Shown: positions 1-5,454, counted from the first letter of the stretch. The stretch: 5,454 nt of DNA from Desulfatitalea sp. (GCA_013041835.1 JABDRH010000590.1:1-5454); one strand, 5' to 3'. Notes: generated by a model not told the origin, from the letters alone. Translations and numbers: made by a program.

Positions 1-1
1 A

Positions 2-850
2 GCTTACACATCCTGGGAAATTCATCGCAATCCGGGATGGAGCCACTATCTGCCCATGCCCAACCATGTGCAAAGCCTGAGGGCCATACCTTTTTTAAAA
101 GCCGAGTACGAAATCCTGATCAAAAAACTGGAAAAGCTCACCGGCAAGACCATTACCGACAATGATTTGAAACGCGGAATCGAAATCATGAACTCCGTAC
201 GGCGGGTAATGAAGGAAATCTATGAATTCCGCAAACAAGACCATCCTCCGATCACCGGCTTGGAAAGCATGTACATGACCTGCGCCCAGTTCTTTGTCGA
301 TGCCCGCGATTTTCTGCCCGTGGCCAAGCAGGTGGTGCAAGAGCTAAAGACCCGCACGCTGGACCGCGACCCCGGAAAACGGCTCATCCTGGTGGGCAGT
401 GAAAACGACGACCTGAAATTCATCGACATGGTGGAAACATTAGGCGAAAGAGAATCGGTGGGGGCCACGATTGTCGTCGAGGAACACTGCACCACCACGC
501 GCTATTTCTGGGAGGAAGTGGATGAATACAACCCCGATCCTCTGGAAGCTATAGTTGAGCGTTATGTGTTGCGTACGCCGTGCCCTTCCAAAGACTGGCC
601 CCAAAGATCCCGTCTGGACCGCATTTTAAAGTTTGCCAAGGACTACAAGGCGGATGGCGCCATCGTCGTTCAGCAGAAATTCTGCGACCCCCATGAAGCT
701 GACATTCCCTTTGTCCGCAGGCATCTGGAGGAAAACGGCATCCCTACTTATTTTCTTGAGTTCGACGTCACCACTGCCGTGGGGCCCTTTGCGATCCGCG
801 TCGAGGCATTTTTGGAAACGCTGGATCAAGCGGCCGACGACCTATTCTAA
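2..850 (+). CDS. bzdN: Benzoyl-CoA reductase (class I, Bzd-type) subunit N, BcrC/HgdB-like, 5'-truncated by window edge
   Basis: The frame is open from base 2, so the ATG at 56 is internal and the true start lies outside the window. The visible 282 residues are the C-terminal three quarters of a protein that is about 380 residues in BzdN/BcrC. It belongs to the 2-hydroxyglutaryl-CoA dehydratase HgdB/BcrC family; the C-terminal stretch with KFCDPHEADIPF, then GIPTYFLEFD and RVEAFLETL is the family signature. Cysteines at fragment positions 94, 163, 194 (RTPCPSKDW) and 228 (KFCDPH) include probable [4Fe-4S] ligands. Known role: with BzdO it forms the catalytic half of cytoplasmic benzoyl-CoA reductase, which reduces benzoyl-CoA to cyclohexa-1,5-diene-1-carbonyl-CoA using ferredoxin electrons and ATP. 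It ends 18 nt before bzdO. The family is firm; the exact substrate is inferred from the cluster, and a 2-hydroxyacyl-CoA dehydratase is made unlikely by the neighbours. Confidence 0.88.
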   Translation, partial: AYTSWEIHRNPGWSHYLPMPNHVQSLRAIPFLKAEYEILIKKLEKLTGKTITDNDLKRGIEIMNSVRRVMKEIYEFRKQDHPPITGLESMYMTCAQFFVDARDFLPVAKQVVQELKTRTLDRDPGKRLILVGSENDDLKFIDMVETLGERESVGATIVVEEHCTTTRYFWEEVDEYNPDPLEAIVERYVLRTPCPSKDWPQRSRLDRILKFAKDYKADGAIVVQQKFCDPHEADIPFVRRHLEENGIPTYFLEFDVTTAVGPFAIRVEAFLETLDQAADDLF

Positions 851-852
851 AA

Positions 853-858
853 AAGGAG
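853..858 (+). promoter_or_regulatory. Shine-Dalgarno deciding the bzdO start
   Basis: AAGGAG lies ten bases before the ATG at 869 and only four before the in-frame TTG at 863. The spacing and the better codon favour the ATG. Confidence 0.7.
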
Positions 859-868
859 AGAATTGATA

Positions 869-2191
869 ATGACGACATACGTGAGCGAACCTTTAAAATG
901 CTGGGACAAGGCCAAGGAACTCAGAAACCAATTCTACAAAAATTTTAATGAAGCCAAAAACAAAGGGGGTATCCGTTGGATGGGAAGCGCCTGGGCTCCG
1001 GATGCCGTGGTCCGCGGGTTGGGAGAAGATGTCTACAGCATCACCGGCGAACCCTATGGGGCCACCTGCGCTTTCAATAAACCCTTGTCCGCCAAGTACT
1101 TGACTGCCGCGGAAAACTACGGATTTGCCCGCGATTTGTGTGCCTACATGCGCAATTACTGGGGGTCGATTCTGGTCAATGAATATGCGTCCGGCGGCGG
1201 CAAGTTTCCCAAAGCGGATTTTGCGTGGAGCCAGCACATTTGCTGCTCGCATGCCAAATGGTATCAGAACGCCTGCGAGCTGGAAGGCGGCGTTCCCTTG
1301 TTCGTCGTGGATGTCGGCGCCGGCGCCTATCCTCCCTTTTCACCGCGGATGTATGAACACCGCATTCAGTACCTTGCCGACCAGATGATGGACGGTATCG
1401 AATGGCTGCAAGAAATCACCGGTCGGCAGTACAATGACGAACTCTTCCTCGAAGCGGTGTGGAACGATATGCGCTCGACCAGCACATGGGCCCAGATCTG
1501 CGAATTGAACAAATCCCGGCCGGCGCCCCTGGATGAAAAATCCATCTACTCCCTTTACGTTTTCGGGGTCCTGGAACAATCCAATCGCGATTTCGCGGAT
1601 TTTTACGACGAACTCTACGATGAAGTCAAAGACCGGGCTGACCGCGGCATTGCGGCCGTTGCCAACGAGAAGATCCGCGTCATGACCGACACTCAGCCAC
1701 CTTGGGGATTTTTGAAGATCTATCGTTTCATGGAGCAATGGGGTGCGGTCTCCATCGGATCGCTGTATACCTTCGGCCTTGCCGGCACGTGGTTGTACGA
1801 TCAAGAAAAGCATGACCTGATTCCCCGTCCCCTGCCGGATCATAAACCTCAAACCCGTGAGCAAGGCTGCCGCATGCTGGCCGACTGGCACCTAAGCAAG
1901 CCCGAATATCAGCACTTCTACCATCCCGAGTACAAGACCAAGATGATGGATGCCATTGCCAAGAAGTGGCATGCGGACGGCATCATTCTGCACTACAACC
2001 GCGGTTGCGAAGGGCTCTCCATGGGCATTGCTGAAAATCGTCTGGGGCTGATCGAACGTGGAAACAAGGTGATGACCTATGAAGGCAATATGGGTGACGA
2101 ACGTGAATTTGACGAAACCGCCACCCTAAACCGGATTTCAATTTTCCTTGAAAGCTTAGGTTTGAAAAAGCCGAAAAATCTCAAATCTTGA
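869..2191 (+). CDS. bzdO: Benzoyl-CoA reductase (class I, Bzd-type) subunit O, BcrB/HgdA-like
   Basis: The protein is 440 residues, close to the 440-450 usual for BcrB/BzdO and much longer than its partner subunit. It belongs to the HgdA/BcrB branch of the 2-hydroxyglutaryl-CoA dehydratase superfamily. Visible landmarks are RWMGSAWAPDAVVRGLGEDV near residue 35, Cys67 in GATCAFNKP, the pair Cys125-Cys126 in ICCSHAKWYQ, and Cys380 in HYNRGCEGLSMG followed by a GNMGDEREFDE tail. The C-terminal NRGCEG motif is typical of the family and is a likely Fe-S ligand region. Known role: larger catalytic subunit that with BzdN binds the aryl-CoA and the low-potential [4Fe-4S] clusters. The start is the ATG at 869, ten bases after AAGGAG (853-858). 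A TTG at 863 in the same frame is only four bases from it and would add two residues. It is followed after 33 nt by bzdP. Confidence in the family is high; the substrate is inferred. Confidence 0.9.
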   Translation: MTTYVSEPLKCWDKAKELRNQFYKNFNEAKNKGGIRWMGSAWAPDAVVRGLGEDVYSITGEPYGATCAFNKPLSAKYLTAAENYGFARDLCAYMRNYWGSILVNEYASGGGKFPKADFAWSQHICCSHAKWYQNACELEGGVPLFVVDVGAGAYPPFSPRMYEHRIQYLADQMMDGIEWLQEITGRQYNDELFLEAVWNDMRSTSTWAQICELNKSRPAPLDEKSIYSLYVFGVLEQSNRDFADFYDELYDEVKDRADRGIAAVANEKIRVMTDTQPPWGFLKIYRFMEQWGAVSIGSLYTFGLAGTWLYDQEKHDLIPRPLPDHKPQTREQGCRMLADWHLSKPEYQHFYHPEYKTKMMDAIAKKWHADGIILHYNRGCEGLSMGIAENRLGLIERGNKVMTYEGNMGDEREFDETATLNRISIFLESLGLKKPKNLKS

Positions 2192-2224
2192 TTCTCTCAA
2201 ATAAATAGTCAGGGAGGTAGAACC

Positions 2225-3004
2225 ATGATCACAGCAGGTATCGATTGCGGTGCCAAAAACACCAAGACCGTCATTGTCCGGGATGGAAAGATAATCGCTC
2301 AGGTCGCCGTTGCAACCGGCTTCGACCAGGAAGCATCCGTTGAGAAATCATTGCGCAACGCCGCGGAGTCCGCCGGAATCTTCATGGAGGATATTGATAA
2401 AATTTACGGCACCGGATCCGGAAAAGAGTCCATTACCATGGCCGAGGATACCATCAATGACATCAAGGCCATGGGTAAAGGTGCAATTTACTTTTTTCCC
2501 AAGGCCCGCACCGTTGCGGATGTCGGCGCCGAAGAAGGGCGCGCCGCCAAGCTGGACGATACCGGCAACCCGATTGATTTTGCCATCAACGAAAAGTGCG
2601 CCGCAGGCGCCGGCGCCTTTATCGAAGCGATGGGCAGGGCCCTGGAAACCCCCCTGGAAGAGCTGGGGCCCCTGGCCTTGACAACGGACAAGCAAGTCCC
2701 CATGAACGCCCAGTGCGCCATCTTTGCCGAGTCCGAGGTAGTGGGTCTGATTCACGCCAAGACGCCTAAAAATGAGATCAGCAAAGCCATTCACGACGCC
2801 ATGGCCAGCCGCATCGTCTCCATGATCCGCCGTATCGGGATCAACGAAGATTTGGTCATGATCGGCGGCGTAAGCTACAACCCGGGCTTCCTGTCGGCCA
2901 TAAAAAGGGAATTGAAACTGGCGCATATCTACATTCCGGAAAAGCCCGAATTCGGCTCCGCCGTCGGTGCGGCAGTGGCGGCGGCAGAGTCATGCGCCAT
3001 ATAG
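2225..3004 (+). CDS. bzdP: Benzoyl-CoA reductase (class I, Bzd-type) ATPase subunit P, BcrD-like
   Basis: This 259-residue protein is a BadF/BadG/BcrA/BcrD ASKHA-fold ATPase. The N-terminal phosphate-binding strand is AGIDCGAKNTKTVIV (Asp7). The second phosphate region is DVGAEEGRAAK at residues 99-109, the form of the BcrD/BzdP branch in place of the DVGGQD of BcrA/HgdC. Cys125 in NEKCAAGAGAFIEAM and Cys164 in NAQCAIFAESE are the conserved pair expected to hold one [4Fe-4S] cluster between the two ATPase subunits. An adenosine-motif glycine run, MIGGVSYNPG, lies near residue 217. Known role: it pairs with BzdQ, receives an electron from ferredoxin and couples ATP hydrolysis to its transfer into BzdNO. 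Shine-Dalgarno AGGGAGG (2211-2217) sits seven bases before the ATG. Length fits BzdP/BcrD (about 260-280). A dehydratase activator is a less likely alternative, given the second, different ATPase next door. Confidence 0.9.
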   Translation: MITAGIDCGAKNTKTVIVRDGKIIAQVAVATGFDQEASVEKSLRNAAESAGIFMEDIDKIYGTGSGKESITMAEDTINDIKAMGKGAIYFFPKARTVADVGAEEGRAAKLDDTGNPIDFAINEKCAAGAGAFIEAMGRALETPLEELGPLALTTDKQVPMNAQCAIFAESEVVGLIHAKTPKNEISKAIHDAMASRIVSMIRRIGINEDLVMIGGVSYNPGFLSAIKRELKLAHIYIPEKPEFGSAVGAAVAAAESCAI

Positions 3005-3045
3005 CGGTTTACGTTCCGACGACACCTAAAATGCAAATTGCATGT

Positions 3046-3050
3046 GGAGG
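3046..3050 (+). promoter_or_regulatory. Shine-Dalgarno deciding the bzdQ start
   Basis: GGAGG stands eight bases before the ATG at 3059. It lies downstream of the in-frame TTG at 3038, so that upstream codon is not the start. Confidence 0.75.
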
Positions 3051-3058
3051 ATATATCA

Positions 3059-3952
3059 ATGACTGAAGAGACCAAACAAGAATTCTGGCGGTGGACCGAG
3101 TCCAATTATAGGAATCCGGATTTGGATTGGAATAGCGCCAAACACATTACGGTGGGCGTCGATGTGGGGTCGGTCAGTTCCCAGGCCGTCATCATGGCGG
3201 ATGGCGCGGTATTGGCCTACGGCAATATGCGAACCGGCGCCGACAGTCCCAATAGCGCCCGCAACGCCCTTAAGTACGCCCTGGACGCAATCGGCGACAT
3301 GCCCGAGGAGCGCATGGACTACTGCATCGGCACCGGATACGGCCGGGTGAATGTGCCCTTTGCCGACCGCTCCATCACCGAAATCGCCTGCCACGCCAGA
3401 GGCGCCAATTTTATCTATGGACCGCAGGTCCGCACCGTTTTGGATGTGGGCGGCCAGGACATTAAAGCCATTCAGTGCGATGAAAGGGGAAAGGTGACCC
3501 ATTTTTTGATGAACGATAAATGCGCGGCGGGAACCGGCCGCGGCATGGAGGTCTTCGCCGACCTGCTGGGGGTGCCCATTCAGAAAGTGGGAGATCGCTC
3601 CTTCGATTACAAGGGGGAAGAACCCGAAGCCGTTTCGTCAACCTGCGTGGTGTATGCCAAATCCGAAGCCACCGGCCTGCTGCGCAAGGGGTGGAGCAAG
3701 GAACAAGTGCTGGCGGCTTACTGCAAAGCCATGGCCGAACGGATTTACGCCTTGATCGAACGGGTGGGCGTCAAAGCCGAATTCGCCGTCACCGGAGGCA
3801 TGGCCAAAAACCGGGGTGTCATGGACCGCGTGATGCCCATGGTGGGCCTGGACCGTATGCAAACCGACTATGACACGCAAATTGCGGGTGCCGCCGGCGC
3901 CGCGCTGTTTGGGTATGCGTTGTGCCAGAAAGGCAAAGGTCGGAAAAAATAA
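3059..3952 (+). CDS. bzdQ: Benzoyl-CoA reductase (class I, Bzd-type) ATPase subunit Q, BcrA-like
   Basis: This 297-residue protein is the second ASKHA ATPase of the reductase. After about 30 residues of polar N-terminal extension come the phosphate-1 motif VGVDVGSVSSQAVIM (Asp35), IGTGYGRVNV, phosphate-2 DVGGQDIKAI (Asp129-Asp134), Cys155 in DKCAAGTGRGME, Cys196 in STCVVYAKSE and the adenosine motif VTGGMAKNRG. Cys155 and Cys196 should supply the other half of the intersubunit [4Fe-4S] cluster. Its length of about 300 residues is the BzdQ size; the Thauera BcrA counterpart is over 400 residues, which is one reason for calling the Bzd subtype. I chose the ATG at 3059 because GGAGG (3046-3050) stands eight bases before it. 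A TTG at 3038 in frame would place that Shine-Dalgarno inside the gene. It follows bzdP after 54 nt and is followed by the only long gap in the cluster. Confidence 0.9.
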   Translation: MTEETKQEFWRWTESNYRNPDLDWNSAKHITVGVDVGSVSSQAVIMADGAVLAYGNMRTGADSPNSARNALKYALDAIGDMPEERMDYCIGTGYGRVNVPFADRSITEIACHARGANFIYGPQVRTVLDVGGQDIKAIQCDERGKVTHFLMNDKCAAGTGRGMEVFADLLGVPIQKVGDRSFDYKGEEPEAVSSTCVVYAKSEATGLLRKGWSKEQVLAAYCKAMAERIYALIERVGVKAEFAVTGGMAKNRGVMDRVMPMVGLDRMQTDYDTQIAGAAGAALFGYALCQKGKGRKK

Positions 3953-3974
3953 GTCTCAACCGTTATAATCGATA

Positions 3975-4138
3975 TAAGGGCGCAAGAAAGGAATAATTCC
4001 CCCATCTTGCTTGTCTTTGAGCCTGTCTGCGGCGTTACATCCACCGGCACATATCCTGATATGCACCGGCGGATGTGCCTATCAGACGAACCCAAATCCT
4101 GCGCAATCTGGGGGAATTTGTTCTTTCCTGTGTCCTAA
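3975..4138. repeat. 164-nt imperfect palindrome filling the bzdQ-ferredoxin gap (MITE-like element or structured leader, unassigned)
   Basis: Read by hand, the two halves of this stretch are imperfect reverse complements along almost their whole length. Paired blocks are 3975-3990 with 4123-4138 (12 of 16 Watson-Crick, 2 G-T), 3992-3994 with 4120-4122, 3995-4004 with 4109-4118 (AATTCCCCCA/TGGGGGAATT, perfect), 4007-4010 with 4103-4106, 4016-4029 with 4083-4096 (10 of 14), 4031-4033 with 4077-4079, and a terminal hairpin 4037-4054 with 4059-4076 (15 of 18) around the loop CCTG. That gives about 56 Watson-Crick pairs. Most mispairs are A-C or G-T, meaning transition differences between the arms. 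TAA stands at both edges (3975-3977 and 4136-4138), a possible but weak target duplication. No open frame of note lies within and no T-run follows a stem, so an intrinsic terminator is unlikely. The right foot touches the ferredoxin ribosome-binding site. Its identity is not known. Confidence 0.7.
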
Positions 4139-4144
4139 GGGAGG
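4137..4144 (+). promoter_or_regulatory. Ribosome-binding site of the ferredoxin gene at the foot of the palindrome
   Basis: AAGGGAGG is the strongest Shine-Dalgarno in the window, six bases before the ATG at 4151. Its first two bases overlap the outermost right arm of the 3975-4138 palindrome, so the folded stem would leave the site exposed directly at its base. Another ATG at 4147 is out of frame. Confidence 0.7.
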
Positions 4145-4150
4145 TTATGC

Positions 4151-4441
4151 ATGCTGGCCAATTACGGTTACAAAGATGCATCCGGCGACTTTTTTATCAC
4201 CATTGACACCGACAAATGCAATGGCTGTTCGGAGTGTGTGAGCGCCTGCCCCATGTCATGTTTCGAAGTACTTGATGAAGATCCCAATGATCCTTTGCGT
4301 GAAGATCCCGTGGCTATTGTCAGTCCTGTAAAAAAGAAAAGTCTCAAATATGAATGCGGGCCCTGCAAACCCACCGCCGATCCGTCGCCATTGCCCTGCG
4401 TGCAGGCGTGCCCGCGGCAGGCAGTTTCCCATTCGTGGTAA
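4151..4441 (+). CDS. bzdM: 2[4Fe-4S] ferredoxin, probable electron donor to benzoyl-CoA reductase
   Basis: This 96-residue protein carries eight ligand cysteines in two ferredoxin motifs. The first is canonical: Cys23-x2-Cys26-x2-Cys29-x3-Cys33-Pro. The second is Cys69-x2-Cys72-x10-Cys83-x3-Cys87-Pro, with a ten-residue stretch rich in proline where the standard motif has two residues. Cys37 is an additional cysteine. A 35-residue linker with acidic and then lysine-rich parts separates the motifs. By the standard crossover, cluster I would use Cys23/26/29/87 and cluster II Cys69/72/83/33. Known role of the homologue: low-potential donor to benzoyl-CoA reductase. The position right after the four reductase genes matches bzdNOPQM order. 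AAGGGAGG (4137-4144) lies six bases before the ATG. The symbol rests on order and type; the unusual second motif leaves some doubt about strict orthology with Aromatoleum BzdM. Confidence 0.82.
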   Translation: MLANYGYKDASGDFFITIDTDKCNGCSECVSACPMSCFEVLDEDPNDPLREDPVAIVSPVKKKSLKYECGPCKPTADPSPLPCVQACPRQAVSHSW

Positions 4442-4478
4442 GAGGGTAAGAACCATGAGGAAAAGAAAATGGAATTGA
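4442..4478 (+). promoter_or_regulatory. Translation start region of the oxidoreductase with a seven-codon overlapping mini-frame
   Basis: GAGGG (4442-4446) precedes an ATG at 4455 that reads only MRKRKWN before a TGA at 4476-4478. The real start (4469) lies inside this mini-frame in another phase, with its own AGGA at 4458-4461. The mini-frame may be chance; if translated it could couple initiation. Confidence 0.3.
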
Positions 4479-5454
4479 TACAATTGACCATCGACGGGCA
4501 ATCGGTTGAGGTTCCGGTGGGAACCACCGTTCTCGAGGCGGCCCGCCATGCCGGTGTCTATATTCCCGTGCTCTGCCATCATCCCGATCTGCCACCTGCC
4601 AAAGCGTCTTTGCCGGTGCCCGTCGTTTATCAAGGCGAACGCAGCGTAGAGAACGCTGCATCCGGGCAAGGTTATCAAGGCTGCGGCCTGTGCGTCGTCG
4701 AGGTGGCGGGCAAAGCAGACCTCGTGGGCTCCTGCGATACCGAAGCCATTCAAGGCATGGTGGTTACCACCGACAGTGACCGGGTTAAGCAGCAGCGGCG
4801 GGAAAAATTGGTGCCGATTCTGGCCCGGCATCGACACGCCTGTTTGACCTGTGCTCAGCAAGAAGGCTGCAGCCGCAGCCAATGTTCTTCCAACGTCCCC
4901 GAAAATGAACGGTGTTGCACCCGGTTCGGTCACTGTGAACTTCAGGCGGTGGTCAACTGGGTCGGCATTTCAGACCATACGCCCAAATGGAAGCCCACCG
5001 GGCTTCCCATTCTCGACCGTGAACCGCTTTTCACCCGGGATTATAACCTGTGCATCGGCTGCACCCGTTGTGTCCGAGTCTGCAAGGAACTGCGCGGCAT
5101 CGAGGCGATTGGGTACGTTCATAATGCCGGCGGTATGATCGAGGTCGGCTCCCTGGGGCTGAATCTGGCGGATTCCGGATGCAAGTTTTGTACTGCTTGT
5201 GTGGAAGTTTGTCCCACGGGTGCCTTGAGCGATAAGCAGGTGCGCGCCGGAAAAAGAGAAGAAGATATCGTGCCCTGCCGGACCGCCTGTCCGATCAATA
5301 TCGATATCCCGGCCTATTTACGCCTGGTGGCCCAGGGCAGCAACGAGCAGGCCCTGGCCGTTATTCGGGAAAAGGTCCCCCTGCCCGGGGTCCTGGGGCG
5401 TGTCTGTATTCACCCCTGCGAAGCAAACTGCCGTCGTGGCCAGGTCAATGAGGC
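4469..5454 (+). CDS. Multi-cluster Fe-S / flavin oxidoreductase (NuoG-like N-terminus joined to GltD-type module), 3'-truncated; probable NAD(P)H:ferredoxin electron input
   Basis: The frame is open from the ATG at 4469 to the window end, giving 328 residues of a longer protein. Domains in order: a [2Fe-2S] plant-type ferredoxin domain (residues 1-100; Cys36, Cys72, Cys75, Cys89, with the usual C-x10-C gap enlarged to x35); a NuoG-like His-Cys3 segment (His121-x3-Cys125-x2-Cys128-x5-Cys134, with an added Cys139/149/150/156 stretch before CELQAVVNWVGI); a two-cluster ferredoxin domain (Cys195/198/201/205 and Cys238/241/244/248-Pro); then the N-terminal Fe-S domain of GltD/dihydropyrimidine dehydrogenase type (Cys270, Cys274-Pro, DIPAYLRLVAQG, GRVCIHPCEANCRRG with Cys313/317/321). 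That last domain normally precedes an FAD/NAD(P)H-binding region, here outside the window. Inferred job: re-reducing the ferredoxin. Aromatoleum bzdV was proposed for the same role, but orthology is not shown. AGGA (4458-4461) lies seven bases before the start, which is 27 nt after the ferredoxin gene. Confidence 0.85.
   Translation, partial: MELIQLTIDGQSVEVPVGTTVLEAARHAGVYIPVLCHHPDLPPAKASLPVPVVYQGERSVENAASGQGYQGCGLCVVEVAGKADLVGSCDTEAIQGMVVTTDSDRVKQQRREKLVPILARHRHACLTCAQQEGCSRSQCSSNVPENERCCTRFGHCELQAVVNWVGISDHTPKWKPTGLPILDREPLFTRDYNLCIGCTRCVRVCKELRGIEAIGYVHNAGGMIEVGSLGLNLADSGCKFCTACVEVCPTGALSDKQVRAGKREEDIVPCRTACPINIDIPAYLRLVAQGSNEQALAVIREKVPLPGVLGRVCIHPCEANCRRGQVNE

Noticed and set aside
56..58. 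ATG at 56 as the start of the first gene
   Set aside because: The frame is open upstream to base 2 with family-like residues (SWEIHRNPGW), there is no Shine-Dalgarno before it, and the protein would be more than 100 residues too short.
1340..1891. 183-residue minus-strand open frame inside bzdO
   Set aside because: It is the antisense shadow of a well-supported catalytic subunit, with no start signal or recognisable motif.
2..3952. 2-hydroxyacyl-CoA dehydratase system with activator
   Set aside because: Those systems have one activator ATPase, usually a homodimer. Here there are two different ATPase genes (DVGAEE and DVGGQD types) and a ferredoxin in benzoyl-CoA reductase order.
3953..4150. 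Rho-independent terminator after bzdQ
   Set aside because: The stems are long, but neither strand shows a run of T directly after a GC-rich stem, so the standard signature is absent.
3953..4150. CRISPR or riboswitch in the gap
   Set aside because: There are no regularly spaced direct repeats, and the fold is a simple long palindrome with no ligand-binding motif that I recognise.
4011..4241. 76-residue open frame spanning the palindrome and the ferredoxin start
   Set aside because: It lies over the inverted repeat and then out of phase over the cysteine-rich ferredoxin gene, has no ribosome-binding site and resembles no known protein.
4256..4933. 225-residue minus-strand open frame
   Set aside because: It is antisense to the ferredoxin and oxidoreductase frames, whose cysteine motifs are clearly genuine; the long open minus frame is a by-product of their codon use.

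Overview
The window holds one continuous plus-strand gene cluster for ATP-dependent (class I) reductive dearomatisation of an aryl-CoA thioester, most likely benzoyl-CoA. Gene order and sizes match the Bzd subtype known from Aromatoleum/Azoarcus: bzdN (5' end cut by the window), bzdO, bzdP, bzdQ, then the ferredoxin bzdM. After these comes the first 328 codons of a large iron-sulfur oxidoreductase that runs off the right edge. All calls are from reading the protein sequences; no database search was possible.

Layout: 2-850 bzdN C-terminal three quarters; 869-2191 bzdO; 2225-3004 bzdP; 3059-3952 bzdQ; 3953-4150 the only large gap, almost filled by a 164-nt imperfect palindrome (3975-4138); 4151-4441 an 8-Cys 2[4Fe-4S] ferredoxin; 4469-5454 a NuoG-like [2Fe-2S]/[4Fe-4S] module joined to the start of a GltD-type flavin oxidoreductase. 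The other gaps are 18 to 54 nt, every gene has a good Shine-Dalgarno, and no promoter or intrinsic terminator is evident, so the set is probably co-transcribed.

How the genes work together (inference from the families): the large oxidoreductase takes electrons from NAD(P)H or another donor and passes them to the ferredoxin. The ferredoxin reduces the BzdP/BzdQ ATPase pair. ATP hydrolysis there drives low-potential electrons into the BzdN/BzdO catalytic pair, which reduces the aromatic ring to a cyclic dienoyl-CoA. A closely related substrate such as tetrahydronaphthoyl-CoA cannot be excluded.

The organism must be an anaerobe degrading aromatics. Moderately GC-rich codon use and the style of the oxidoreductase suggest a Desulfobacterota sulfate reducer, but this is a guess. 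If right, it is notable, because strict anaerobes mostly use the ATP-independent class II (Bam) enzyme. The part of the window I cannot assign to a known system is the long palindrome between bzdQ and the ferredoxin gene.
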